Positions 1 through 9,934 of a stretch of DNA of 64,000 bases are shown one piece after another. This stretch comes from JALZMG01 sp963844175 (GTDB lineage Bacteria > Actinomycetota > Acidimicrobiia > Acidimicrobiales > Ilumatobacteraceae). The stretch is from positions 248,001 to 312,000 of the forward strand of contig CAWJNE010000013.1 in the NCBI GenBank assembly GCA_963844175.1, in the 5' to 3' direction. The position numbers were made by a program, and so were the translations under genes. Position 1 is the stretch's first letter. Each line of letters starts with the position of its first letter. A model generated the notes under the pieces. It was not told where the DNA came from. It searched no databases and worked only from the letters and a program-made list of their open reading frames with translations.

Positions 1-1097
1 CGCTCGCCCGCCGCGCCGAGCCCGTAGAGCCACGCCCTGCCTGCCATGCACGCATCGGCACCGAGGGCGACGGCCTTGACGATGTCGCTGCCTCGCCGCA
101 CGCCGCCGTCGCAGATGATCTCGACCCGGTCGCCGACGGCTTCGCGCGTCGGCGCGACGAGGTCGATCGGCGCCGGTGCGCCGTCGACCTGCCGGCCGCC
201 GTGGTTGGACAGCGCGACCACCTCGACGCCCCGCTCGACGGCGAGCACGGCGTCCTCCACCGTCTGGATGCCCTTGATGACGATCGGCCCGGACCAGCGG
301 GCGCGCAGCCAGTCGACGTCCTCCCACGACAGGTTGGCGTCGAACTGGCTGTTCGTGAACGCGGCGAGCGACACGGGATCGGCGCCGTCGCTCAGCCCGC
401 TGCCGACGATGTTGGCGAAGCGGATCGGCTCGGCTCGGGCGAACGACCACGTCCAGCCCGGGTGGAGGGCGCCGTCGAGCAACGTGCCGACCCCGAGCTG
501 CGGCGGCATCTCGAAGCCACGCCGCACGTCGCGCTCACGCCGACCGAGCACCGCGGTGTCGGCGGTCAGCACCAATGCCTCGTACCGGGCGTCGGCCGCC
601 CGCTGGACGAGCTCGCCGACGAGCCCGCGATCGCGCCAGGCGTAGACCTGGAACCACAGCCGGCCGTCGCTCACCGCCCGCACCTCCTCGATCGAGCGGG
701 TGGCAACGGTCGACAGCGTGTACGGCAGTCCCGCCCGCTCGGCGGCTCGTGCGGCGGCCAGCTCGCCCTCCGGATCGGCGCAGCGGGTGAACCCGGTCGG
801 GGCGAGGATCAACGGCAGCGGCACCGGCCGCCCGAGCACGGTCGTCGACGTGTCGACCTTGCCCACCGAGCGCAGGACGCGCGGCCGGAAGCCGATGCGG
901 GCGAAGGCGTCCGTGTTGTCGGCCAGCGACCGCTCGTCCTCGGCGCCACCGTCGATGTAGTCGAACACGCCCCGCGGCAGGCGGCGCCTGGCGATCCGCC
1001 GCAGGTCGTCGACCGATGCCACCCGGGCCAGCCGACGGGCGACGGGATCGAGCTCGAAGCGGCGGAACCGCATCACCGAGCGCAGCGTGTCGAGCAT
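1..1097 (-). CDS. FMN-dependent alpha-hydroxy-acid dehydrogenase (C-terminus cut by window edge)
   Basis: Translated from the ATG at 1097, this gives about 365 residues of an FMN-binding TIM barrel of the lactate dehydrogenase / glycolate oxidase family, which oxidises 2-hydroxy acids to 2-oxo acids. Visible signatures are DYIDGGAEDE near residue 43, the active-site stretch SNHGGRQVDG near residue 297 and the phosphate-binding CDGGVRRGSDIVKALG-like region near residue 325. The family is usually 380-400 residues, so only the last 15-30 are missing. The ABC-F gene ends 22 nt upstream on the same strand, so the two could be cotranscribed. Substrate cannot be told from sequence. L-lactate is the usual one, and mycofactocin-linked MftD is a relative, but no mycofactocin genes are in view. 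An in-frame ATG at 1073 is an alternative start. Confidence 0.85.
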   Translation of the reverse strand, partial: MLDTLRSVMRFRRFELDPVARRLARVASVDDLRRIARRRLPRGVFDYIDGGAEDERSLADNTDAFARIGFRPRVLRSVGKVDTSTTVLGRPVPLPLILAPTGFTRCADPEGELAAARAAERAGLPYTLSTVATRSIEEVRAVSDGRLWFQVYAWRDRGLVGELVQRAADARYEALVLTADTAVLGRRERDVRRGFEMPPQLGVGTLLDGALHPGWTWSFARAEPIRFANIVGSGLSDGADPVSLAAFTNSQFDANLSWEDVDWLRARWSGPIVIKGIQTVEDAVLAVERGVEVVALSNHGGRQVDGAPAPIDLVAPTREAVGDRVEIICDGGVRRGSDIVKAVALGADACMAGRAWLYGLGAAGE

Positions 1098-1118
1098 CCG
1101 CCAAGTCTGCCCGTCGGG

Positions 1119-2768
1119 TCACACTGCGGTGTCCTCGACCACCTGGCCGGCGTCGAGGCGGACGCGTCGGGTCAGGCGCACCTGGTCGAGCAGGGACCGG
1201 TCGTGGGTGACGAGCACGACGGTGCCGTCGAAGCCGTCGAGCGCAGCTTCCAGCTGCTCGATGGCCGGCAGGTCGAGGTGGTTCGTCGGCTCGTCGAGCA
1301 CCAGCACGTTGGCGCCGTTGGCCATCAGCAGCGCCAGCGAGGCTCGGGTCCGCTCCCCCGGCGACAGGGTCTCGGTCTCCCGGGTCACGTGGTCGGCGAC
1401 GAGGCCGAACTTGGCCAGGAGCGTGCGGGCCTCGGAGGCGTCGAGGCCCGTGCCGTCCTGGAAGGCCCGTAGCAGCTCGCCGCTGCCGCTCAACTGATCC
1501 CTCGCCTGGGCCACCTCACCGACGACGACGCTCGGCCCGCGCTGCAGCCGCCCGGCGCCCGGCTCGACGCGCCCGGCCAGCACGTCGAGCAGCGTCGTCT
1601 TCCCCGAACCGTTGGCGCCGACCAGCGCGATCCGCTCGCCGGCGCCGACCGTCAGATCGATCGGCCCGAGCCGGAACTCGCCCCGATCGACGACGACGCC
1701 GTCGTAGCGGGCGACCACGTCACCACTGCGCCCCGGAGACGCCACGTTCAGGCGCAGCTGCCACGGTTGCCGCGGCTTGTCGACCGCTTCCAGACGCTCC
1801 ATCGCCCGCTCGGTTCGGGCTGCCCGCCCGGCCAGCTGCTCGGTCTGGTTGATCTTGAACGCCCGGATGTTCTTGTCCGGCTCGTCGGAGGTGCGCACCT
1901 TCGAGAGGCCCTGCTGCGCCCACTCCCGCTCGCGCTGTGCCCGTTGGGCCAGGCCACGCCGTTGCGTGTCGTAGGCCTCGAACCGCTCCCACGCTGCTCG
2001 CCGCGCCGCCTCCCGCTCGTCGAGGTACGCCTGCCAGCCACCGCCGTATCGGGTGGCGGTGCGGCTGAACTCGTCGAGCTCGACGACGTCGGTGACCGTC
2101 CGGGCCAGGAACGTGCGGTCGTGGCTGACCAGCACCACGGCGGCCGGCAACCCGATGATCCAGCGCTCCAGCCGCTCGAGACCGTCGAGGTCGAGGTCGT
2201 TGGTCGGCTCGTCGAGCAGGAACACGTCGAACCGGGCGAGCTGCAGCGCGGCCAGCCCGGCGCGTGCCGCCTCGCCCCCCGACAGCGTGATGGTCACCTG
2301 GTCGAGCAGCTGCGGCTCCAATCCGAGCCCGGCCCACACCTCGCCGACCCGGGCGTCGAGGTCGGCCCCACCGAGCGCCAGCCAGCGATCGAGCGCCACG
2401 GAGTAGCGCTCGTCCGCACCCGGGTCGCCGACCGACAGGGCGTGGGTGGCGTCGTGGAGCTCGGCGCTGGCCGCCGTGACTCCGGTGCGCCGACCGAGCA
2501 GCTGGCGCACCGTCTCGTCGCGCGAGCGGGTCGGTTCCTGCGGGAGGTAGCCGACGGTCGCCGACGGGGGCGTCCGCTCGACGCGACCGCGGTCGATCGG
2601 CAGCAGGCCGGCGAGAGCCTGCAGCAGCGTCGACTTGCCGACGCCGTTGGGGCCGACGACGCCGATGCGCTGGCCGGGGGCGACGACGAGGTCGACGGCG
2701 TCGAGGACCGTCAGCGGCCCGCGCGTGACGGTGACGTCGCGGGCACGGAGGGGAGCAGCAGCAGGCAT
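1119..2768 (-). CDS. ABC-F family ATP-binding protein
   Basis: A 549-residue soluble protein with two ABC ATPase domains and no membrane segments, the layout of ABC-F translation or ribosome-protection factors. Domain 1 has Walker A GPNGVGKST at 39-47, signature LSGGE at 162-166 and LLDEPTN at 184-190. Domain 2 has GANGSGKTT at 384-392, LSPGE at 468-472 and LDEPTNH at 491-497. Between them, about 240-335, lies a charged helical linker, where ABC-F proteins reach into the ribosome. Known members act on the ribosomal E or P site, some as housekeeping factors and some as antibiotic protection. The sequence does not settle which. The start ATG at 2768 is followed directly by the first ABC domain. 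A type II NADH dehydrogenase gene lies 62 nt upstream on the same strand. Confidence 0.9.
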   Translation of the reverse strand: MPAAAPLRARDVTVTRGPLTVLDAVDLVVAPGQRIGVVGPNGVGKSTLLQALAGLLPIDRGRVERTPPSATVGYLPQEPTRSRDETVRQLLGRRTGVTAASAELHDATHALSVGDPGADERYSVALDRWLALGGADLDARVGEVWAGLGLEPQLLDQVTITLSGGEAARAGLAALQLARFDVFLLDEPTNDLDLDGLERLERWIIGLPAAVVLVSHDRTFLARTVTDVVELDEFSRTATRYGGGWQAYLDEREAARRAAWERFEAYDTQRRGLAQRAQREREWAQQGLSKVRTSDEPDKNIRAFKINQTEQLAGRAARTERAMERLEAVDKPRQPWQLRLNVASPGRSGDVVARYDGVVVDRGEFRLGPIDLTVGAGERIALVGANGSGKTTLLDVLAGRVEPGAGRLQRGPSVVVGEVAQARDQLSGSGELLRAFQDGTGLDASEARTLLAKFGLVADHVTRETETLSPGERTRASLALLMANGANVLVLDEPTNHLDLPAIEQLEAALDGFDGTVVLVTHDRSLLDQVRLTRRVRLDAGQVVEDTAV

Positions 2769-2830
2769 GGTGACGTCCGATCAGGACCAGCGCGGCGGAC
2801 GGTCCGCCGGGCGTTCGAGTATTCCGAGCG

Positions 2831-4147
2831 TCAGCTGCGCATCTTCCCAGTCTGGCGGACGCGGGCCACCTCGTGCCGCTCGTGTTCGCGCAGGATGCGG
2901 CTCCCGCGGTCGTACGTCAGGTAGTTCCAGGTCCAGTTGAGGAACACGTTCAGGCGGTTGCGGAACCCGACGAGGTACACGAGGTGCAACCCCAGCCACG
3001 ACAGCCACCCGAGCGGGCCGCCGAAGCGGATGCCGCCCGGCAGCTCGGTCACCGCGTCGTGCCGTCCGATGGTCGCCATCTGGCCACGGTCGCGGAACCG
3101 GAACGGGGTCGTCGGCCGGCCGTCGAGACGCCGGAGGATCTGCCGGGCGACGTGCTTGCCGCCCTGCATCGCGGGGCGGGCGAGCTGCGGGAGCGGCCTG
3201 CCTCGGCGGTCGGGTGTGGCGGCGACGTCGCCGATGGCGAACACCTCGGGGTGGCCCGGCACGCTGAGGTCGGCATCGACGACCAGTCGCCCGCCGGGCC
3301 CGATCGGCGTACCGAGCGTGGCGGCCAGCGGCTCGGCCGTCACGCCGGTCGACCAGATCGTCGTGCCGGCCTTGAGCACCGTGCCGTCGGTCAGCTCGAC
3401 CCGGTCCGGACGAACGGCGGCGACGCCCACGCCGAGCAGCACCTCGACGCCGCGCCGTTGCAGGGTGCGCCGAGCCCGTTCCGACGAGCGCGGGTGGAAC
3501 GGCGACAGCAAGCGGTCGGCCTGCTCCACGAGCACGATCCTGGCCGACTCGACCGGGAGCTCGGGGAAGTCCTTGGCCATCACGTTGACGTACAGCTCGC
3601 GCATGGCGCCGGCCAGCTCGACGCCGGTGGCCCCACCGCCACAGATCACGACATCGAGGACACCGTCGGCGACCAACGACGGCTCGATCGCCGCCCGTTC
3701 GAAGGCGTCGAGCACGCGGGCGCGGATCGACAGCGCGTCGTCGAGGTGCTTCAGCACGAGGGTGTGGTCGTCGACGCCCTCCACGTCGAAGTCGTGGGGC
3801 ACGGCGCCGACCGCCACCACCAGCCAGTCGTAGTCGACGGTGTCGCCACCGTCGAGCTGCACCGTCCGGCGGGCGACGTCGACGGCGACGGCGCGACCCA
3901 TGCGGAAGCGCACGTTGCCGGTCCGCCGGCGGCGACGGCCCCGGCGGACGATGGCCCGCACCGGCTGCGAGACCTCGTCGCCGTCCAGCCCGGCCGTCGC
4001 CACCTGGTACAGCAGCGGCTGGAAGGTGTGGAAGTTGTTGGCGTCGATCAGCAGGACGGACACCGGCGTGCCGAGCAGGTTGCGCGCCACGGCCAGTCCG
4101 CCGAAGCCGGCGCCGATCACCACGACCTGTGGAGGATTGGGCGTCAC
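2831..4147 (-). CDS. ndh: Type II NADH dehydrogenase (FAD, non-proton-pumping)
   Basis: A 438-residue flavoprotein that passes electrons from NADH to quinone without pumping protons. The N-terminal FAD-binding motif is GAGFGG at 12-17, followed by the family stretch NNFHTFQPLLYQVATAGL. A second Rossmann motif, GGGATGVELAG, near residue 170 binds NADH. FAIGDVAA near residue 305 is the second FAD contact. The C-terminal tail is hydrophobic and amphipathic (LHLVYLVGFRNRLNVFL), the usual peripheral membrane anchor. Start is GTG at 4147. It is divergent from the DtxR-type regulator, only 23 nt away, so the promoters must overlap or lie within the genes and the regulator could control ndh. Regulation is inferred from position only. 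Confidence 0.92.
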   Translation of the reverse strand: MTPNPPQVVVIGAGFGGLAVARNLLGTPVSVLLIDANNFHTFQPLLYQVATAGLDGDEVSQPVRAIVRRGRRRRRTGNVRFRMGRAVAVDVARRTVQLDGGDTVDYDWLVVAVGAVPHDFDVEGVDDHTLVLKHLDDALSIRARVLDAFERAAIEPSLVADGVLDVVICGGGATGVELAGAMRELYVNVMAKDFPELPVESARIVLVEQADRLLSPFHPRSSERARRTLQRRGVEVLLGVGVAAVRPDRVELTDGTVLKAGTTIWSTGVTAEPLAATLGTPIGPGGRLVVDADLSVPGHPEVFAIGDVAATPDRRGRPLPQLARPAMQGGKHVARQILRRLDGRPTTPFRFRDRGQMATIGRHDAVTELPGGIRFGGPLGWLSWLGLHLVYLVGFRNRLNVFLNWTWNYLTYDRGSRILREHERHEVARVRQTGKMRS

Positions 4148-4170
4148 GAGCGCACAGTAGGCTCGGTCAC

Positions 4171-4834
4171 ATGGCCGTGGTCGGAGAGCACCACCCGGCG
4201 TTCGAGGAGTACTGCGAGTGCATCTTCGAGCTGGCCGAGGACGACGTCAGCGTCATCCAGGCGCGCATCGCCGACCGGCTCAACGTCAGCCGGCCGGCGG
4301 TGAGCGAGATGATCCGGCGCCTCGAGGCCGAGGGGCTGGTGTCGACGGACGACGGCATCCACCTGACCGATTCGGGGCAATCGCTGGGCACCAAGGTGGT
4401 CCGCCGGCACCGGCTGGCCGAGCGCTTCCTGACCGACGTCCTGGAGCTCAGCTGGGCCGAGGCGCACCACGAGGCCGGGCAAGTGGGAGCACGTGATGAG
4501 CGAGTCCGTCGAGTCGGCGCTCGATCGCCTGCTGGGCAACCCGACCACCTGCCCGCACGGCAACCCGATCCCCGGTTCGAACTACGTCGAGCCGGACACC
4601 CGACCGCTGGCCGACGTCGGCGTCGGCGAGCCGTTCACCGTGCGCCGGATCCCGGAGGAGCTGGAGTTCTCGCCCGGGCTGCTGGAGTTCCTCGAGGCCA
4701 GCGCGCTGCTGCCCGGCCGTGAGGGCACGATCACCGCGGCATCACCGGACGGCACGATGACGGTCGAGATCGACGGCCACCACGTCGGGGTGGGCGCCTT
4801 CGCCAGCGCCCGCATCCTCGTCACCGCGGCGTAG
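4171..4834 (+). pseudogene. DtxR/MntR-family metal-dependent repressor, broken by a +1 frameshift
   Basis: From ATG 4171 the first about 102 residues are a DtxR-type winged helix (EEYCECIFEL, RLNVSRPAVSEMIRRLEAEGLV) and the start of the metal-binding dimer domain (RRHRLAERFL, WAEAHHEAG). The rest of the family (KWEHVMSESVESALDRLL, the HGNPIP motif and a C-terminal SH3-like domain ending ILVTAA) continues one frame over to the TAG at 4834. The frames join if one G is removed from the GGG at 4477-4479. Together they give about 220 residues, the normal length for an IdeR/MntR protein. Such proteins repress iron- or manganese-regulated genes when metal-bound. Either the gene is inactivated or the base is a consensus error. 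Every domain is otherwise intact, which favours error. Confidence 0.8.
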
Positions 4835-4840
4835 CGCGGC

Positions 4841-5248
4841 GTGATCCGGCCGCTGCGGGCCGTCACCATCGCCGTCCTGACAGCGCTCCCCGCCGGTTGC
4901 GCGACGACCGTCGTCGAGGACACGGACGTCACGACGGGCGAGCCGATCACCATCGTCACGGTCGACCTGAGCGGCTCCCGTGACGAACTGCTCACCCAAC
5001 TCGATGCCGAGCTGCAGGTGCTCAGCGAGCGGATCATCGAGCGCGACGGCGACCAGGACGCCGAGGCTCGCATCGCAGCGCTGTGGGCCACCCTGCAGGC
5101 CGACCTGGCGGCCGATCACCCCGAGCTGCTGCCCGGGTTCCAGGCCGTCGTCGACCTCGCCGGCAGCGCTGTCACTCGACGGCGCCCCGCCGACGCCGAC
5201 AAGGCCCGCCTCAACGCCGAAGCCCTGATCGCCGCCGCCTCCGGCTAG
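4841..5248 (+). CDS. Small predicted lipoprotein of unknown function
   Basis: The 135-residue product starts at GTG 4841, 6 nt after the stop of the DtxR gene, so the two probably share a transcript. It has a short signal peptide with basic residues at 3 and 6, a hydrophobic core, and LPAGC at 16-20, where Cys20 would be lipidated after cleavage. The mature part is acidic, mostly helical by composition, with no Cys, and reads like a short coiled coil (DELLTQLDAELQVLSERI). I do not recognise a family. The lipobox is imperfect because Leu is at -4 rather than -3, but other lipoproteins here also carry small residues at -3. Confidence 0.6.
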   Translation: MIRPLRAVTIAVLTALPAGCATTVVEDTDVTTGEPITIVTVDLSGSRDELLTQLDAELQVLSERIIERDGDQDAEARIAALWATLQADLAADHPELLPGFQAVVDLAGSAVTRRRPADADKARLNAEALIAAASG

Positions 5249-5273
5249 CGCGCCCCCCTCATCGTCGGACTTA

Positions 5274-5291
5274 TGGTTGGACGTCCAACCA
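5274..5291. promoter_or_regulatory. Perfect 18-bp palindrome upstream of the rhodanese gene
   Basis: The sequence TGGTTGGAC/GTCCAACCA is fully self-complementary, with its centre between 5282 and 5283. It lies 25 nt after the lipoprotein stop and 25 nt before the rhodanese ATG, overlapping the likely promoter region. With no loop it is a better fit to a dimeric repressor site (TetR or ArsR style) than to a terminator. No regulator for it can be named from this window. Confidence 0.4.
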
Positions 5292-5316
5292 GAGGTCTGA
5301 CGAAGAAGGAGTGCTG

Positions 5317-5694
5317 ATGGGCAAGACAGCCGCTGAACTGGTCGCCGCGGCGAAGGGTCGCGTGGAGAACCTCTCGGTGGAGCAGGTTGCAGCGGAGGTC
5401 GAGGGCGGCAACGCCGTGGTCGTCGACCTGCGCGAGCCGGAGGAGTTGGCCAACTCGGGCAAGATCCCCGGCTCGATCAACGTGCCGCGCGGGATGCTGG
5501 AGTTCCGCGCCGACCCGTCGAGCCCGTACCACCAGGATCCGCTCGACCCGTCCCGCCGCGTGATCGTGCACTGCGCCAGCGGCGGCCGCTCTGCACTCGC
5601 CGCGGCGACCCTGCAGGACATGGGCTACGACAACGTCGCCCACCTCGACGGTGGCTTCACCGCCTGGAAGGACGCCGGCCGCCCGACCGAGTGA
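5317..5694 (+). CDS. Single-domain rhodanese-like sulfurtransferase
   Basis: A 125-residue, one-domain rhodanese. Members carry sulfane sulfur on an active-site cysteine as a persulfide and move it to thiol or cyanide acceptors. The active loop is HCASGGRSA (Cys near residue 87), followed by AAATLQDMGYDNVAHLDGG and the closing helix. The VVDLREPEEL and GSINVPRGM stretches are standard for the fold. The ATG at 5317 is set by a GAAGGAG ribosome-binding site 6 nt upstream. The last 38 nt overlap, tail to tail, the converging CxCxxC gene. A perfect palindrome sits just upstream and could be its operator. Confidence 0.88.
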   Translation: MGKTAAELVAAAKGRVENLSVEQVAAEVEGGNAVVVDLREPEELANSGKIPGSINVPRGMLEFRADPSSPYHQDPLDPSRRVIVHCASGGRSALAAATLQDMGYDNVAHLDGGFTAWKDAGRPTE

Positions 5695-6079
5695 CCTCCT
5701 GCTCCTCGGCACGTGTCAGCGACCACCAATCCTCGTCGCGAGGGAGCCAGCCGTTGACCGGCACGAACACCTCGCGCACGTAGTCGCCGGGCACGTAGAG
5801 CAACGCCTCGATCGGCTGTCCGGAGCGCAGGGTTTCGTCGAGCAGTGCCGCCCTGAGCACGATCCGGTCGGCGCCGGTCTTGATGCACAGGACCCGCGAC
5901 GGCGACCGGCGGGCCTCGGCAGTGAGCGCAAGGCGGCACCCTCGGCAATCGCACAACCAGGTGCCGATGTCGAACTCCCGCTCGGGTTGCTCGTGGGCGA
6001 TCCAGTACTCGACCCGGTCTTCGTCATCGGGATCGGGAAGCGGAATCGAGTCGGACCACGGATCGTCGGCGCTGTACAT
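5657..6079 (-). CDS. Hypothetical protein with a CxCxxC motif
   Basis: A 140-residue acidic protein starting at ATG 6079, with GGAG placed 6 nt before it. It contains WLCDCRGCRLAL, a compact CxCxxC cluster that could bind zinc or a metal centre, and one further Cys (RVLCIKTG). The middle is beta-rich (RVLCIKTGADRIVLRAALL, IEALLYVPGDYVREVFVPV). I do not recognise the family and there is no signal peptide or membrane segment. Its last 38 nt overlap the end of the converging rhodanese gene, and the C-terminal tail encoded there (TRSGGRRPSRR) is low in complexity. Real coding is supported by the RBS and by composition. Confidence 0.5.
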   Translation of the reverse strand: MYSADDPWSDSIPLPDPDDEDRVEYWIAHEQPEREFDIGTWLCDCRGCRLALTAEARRSPSRVLCIKTGADRIVLRAALLDETLRSGQPIEALLYVPGDYVREVFVPVNGWLPRDEDWWSLTRAEEQEVTRSGGRRPSRR

Positions 6080-6224
6080 GGTGTCTCCAGAAGGGCTGAG
6101 GGCTCTGGGACGCCATGAGCGAGTTGGCGACGAACTCCCTTGGATCATGCGCCGGGGGTGTGATGACTCGTGACGACGGGATGGGCCGCGCCCATCGTCG
6201 GCCGGCCGTCGTACCATCGGCGCC

Positions 6225-6635
6225 ATGACGGTCAGACTGAACCCGTACCTGAACTTCCGGGACAACGCCAAGCAGGCGATGGAGTTCTACCACTCGGTCT
6301 TCGGCGGCGAGCTGGCGACGAACACGTTCGCCGAGTTCCAGGCCAGCGAGGATCCGGCCGAGCAGGACAAGATCATGCACGCCATGCTCGAGGGCGACAA
6401 CGGCCTCGTGCTGATGGGCGCCGACAGCCCGAACAGCATGGAGGTGTCCGCCAACGGCCCGGTCTCGCTGAGCGGCGACGACGAGGCGAGCCTGCGCGGC
6501 TTCTGGGACCAGCTGTCGAACGGCGGCACCGTGACGATGCCGCTCGAGAAGGCGCCGTGGGGTGACAGCTTCGGCATGTGCGTCGACCAGTTCGGGATCA
6601 GCTGGATGGTCAACATCTCCGGCTCCCCGCAGTGA
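6225..6635 (+). CDS. VOC-superfamily protein (PhnB/glyoxalase-like)
   Basis: A 136-residue protein of the vicinal-oxygen-chelate fold, PhnB-like subgroup. It opens LNPYLNFRDNAKQAMEFYHSVFGGEL, the typical first beta-alpha unit. It also has the internal repeat EGDNGLVLMGADSP and the C-terminal DSFGMCVDQFGISWMVN, the usual ending of this group. VOC proteins include dioxygenases, isomerases, resistance proteins and many with no known reaction, so the activity is open. Start ATG 6225 follows a GC-rich leader with no clear RBS. It converges on meaB, and the gap between them holds a 46-bp palindrome. Confidence 0.85.
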   Translation: MTVRLNPYLNFRDNAKQAMEFYHSVFGGELATNTFAEFQASEDPAEQDKIMHAMLEGDNGLVLMGADSPNSMEVSANGPVSLSGDDEASLRGFWDQLSNGGTVTMPLEKAPWGDSFGMCVDQFGISWMVNISGSPQ

Positions 6636-6692
6636 CGCACCGATAACGCCCGCAACAACCGAGTCCGGGCTCGCTAGCGACCCCCGGCTCCT

Positions 6693-6738
6693 CCTGGTCA
6701 GGTTTCTGGTCGGACGTCCGGCCAGAAACCTGACCAGG
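6693..6738. terminator. 46-bp near-perfect palindrome between converging genes
   Basis: Positions 6693-6715 pair with 6716-6738, with a single T-G wobble at 6710/6721. The outer arms read CCTGGTCAGGTTTCTGG and its complement, and the centre is CGGACGTCCG. It lies between the VOC gene (stop 6635) and meaB (stop 6742) and can fold from either strand, so a bidirectional terminator is the simple reading. There is no T-tract, so if it terminates, it does so without the classical intrinsic signal. Confidence 0.65.
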
Positions 6739-6741
6739 ACG

Positions 6742-7707
6742 TCAGGACCGGGCGGCGGCGAGGATCGACTGGGCGGCGGCGGCCGGCGTGGTCGTGCCGG
6801 CGGTCAGCTGGTCGATCAGCTCGGGGACCAGCCGGCGCACCTCGGCGTGCGCCTCGAGGTCGGCGCGCAGCCGATCCTGCACCAGCTGCCACATCCAACG
6901 CACCTGCTGGCCGGCCCGTCGCCGCTCGAACTGGCCGGTCCGCTCGAGCGTCGCCCGGTGGGCCTCGATCTGCTGCCACACCTCGGTCAGCCCCGTGCCC
7001 GCGGCGGCACTGCACGTCAGCACGGGCGGTGACCACTCGCTGGTCGCCGGCTCCAGCAGGTGCAACGCGCCGGCCAGCTCGACGGCGGCCTGCTCGGCGT
7101 CCAGGCGGTGCGGCCCATCGGCCTTGTTCACGGCCAGCACGTCGGCCAGCTCCAGCACGCCCTTCTTGATCCCCTGCAGGGAATCGCCGCTGCGGGCCAG
7201 CAGCAGCACCAGGAACGTGTCGACCATCTCGGCGACGGCGACCTCCGACTGGCCGACGCCGACGGTCTCGACCAGCACCACGTCGAACCCGGCCGCCTCG
7301 ACGACGACGATCGCCTCGCGCGTCGCCCGAGTCACCCCGCCGAGCGTGCCGGCGGTCGGCGACGGGCGCACGTAGGCGTTCGGGTCCTGGGCCAGGCGGG
7401 CCATGCGCGTCTTGTCGCCGAGGATGCTGCCCCCCGTGCGCGTCGACGACGGGTCGATGGCCAGCACGGCGACCCGATGCCCGTCGTCGATCAGCATCCC
7501 CCCGACGGCGTCGATGAACGTCGACTTCCCGACGCCCGGCACGCCGGTGACCCCGACCCGGCGAGCACCGCCGGCGTGGGGCGCCAGCGCCACCAGGAGC
7601 TCCTGCGCCTGCGCCCGATGGTCCGGTCGGGTCGACTCGACCAGCGTGATCGCCCGGGCGACGGCGGCCCGCTCGCCGGCGAGCACGCCGTCGATGGTGA
7701 CTACCAA
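6742..7707 (-). CDS. meaB: MeaB/ArgK-type G3E GTPase, chaperone of methylmalonyl-CoA mutase
   Basis: A 321-residue P-loop GTPase. MeaB gates loading of adenosylcobalamin into methylmalonyl-CoA mutase and protects the enzyme from inactivation. Motifs are Walker A GVTGVPGVGKST at 53-64, the family stretch DPSSTRTGGSILGDKTRM, switch II ETVGVGQSE and base recognition NKAD. The C-terminal helical arm (RRRAGQQVRWMWQLVQDRL onward) is the dimer arm seen in MeaB and human MMAA. It lies 40 nt downstream of the mutase large subunit on the same strand, the usual arrangement, so all three genes probably form one transcript. Confidence 0.95.
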   Translation of the reverse strand: MVVTIDGVLAGERAAVARAITLVESTRPDHRAQAQELLVALAPHAGGARRVGVTGVPGVGKSTFIDAVGGMLIDDGHRVAVLAIDPSSTRTGGSILGDKTRMARLAQDPNAYVRPSPTAGTLGGVTRATREAIVVVEAAGFDVVLVETVGVGQSEVAVAEMVDTFLVLLLARSGDSLQGIKKGVLELADVLAVNKADGPHRLDAEQAAVELAGALHLLEPATSEWSPPVLTCSAAAGTGLTEVWQQIEAHRATLERTGQFERRRAGQQVRWMWQLVQDRLRADLEAHAEVRRLVPELIDQLTAGTTTPAAAAQSILAAARS

Positions 7708-7747
7708 CGATCGTTCGCTCGCTTGTCGCCGCCGTCGGCGCGGGACC

Positions 7748-9933
<2,186 letters not shown>

Positions 9934-9934
<1 letters not shown>

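Noticed and set aside
1..1097. Mycofactocin dehydrogenase MftD
   Set aside because: Same family, but no mftA, mftB, mftC or other mycofactocin genes are visible, so a generic alpha-hydroxy-acid dehydrogenase call is safer.
201..1472. Long open frames on the plus strand over the alpha-hydroxy-acid dehydrogenase and ABC-F genes
   Set aside because: They are out-of-phase shadows of GC-rich minus-strand genes, with Arg/Gly/Val-heavy composition and no recognisable motif. The minus-strand readings show full enzyme signatures.
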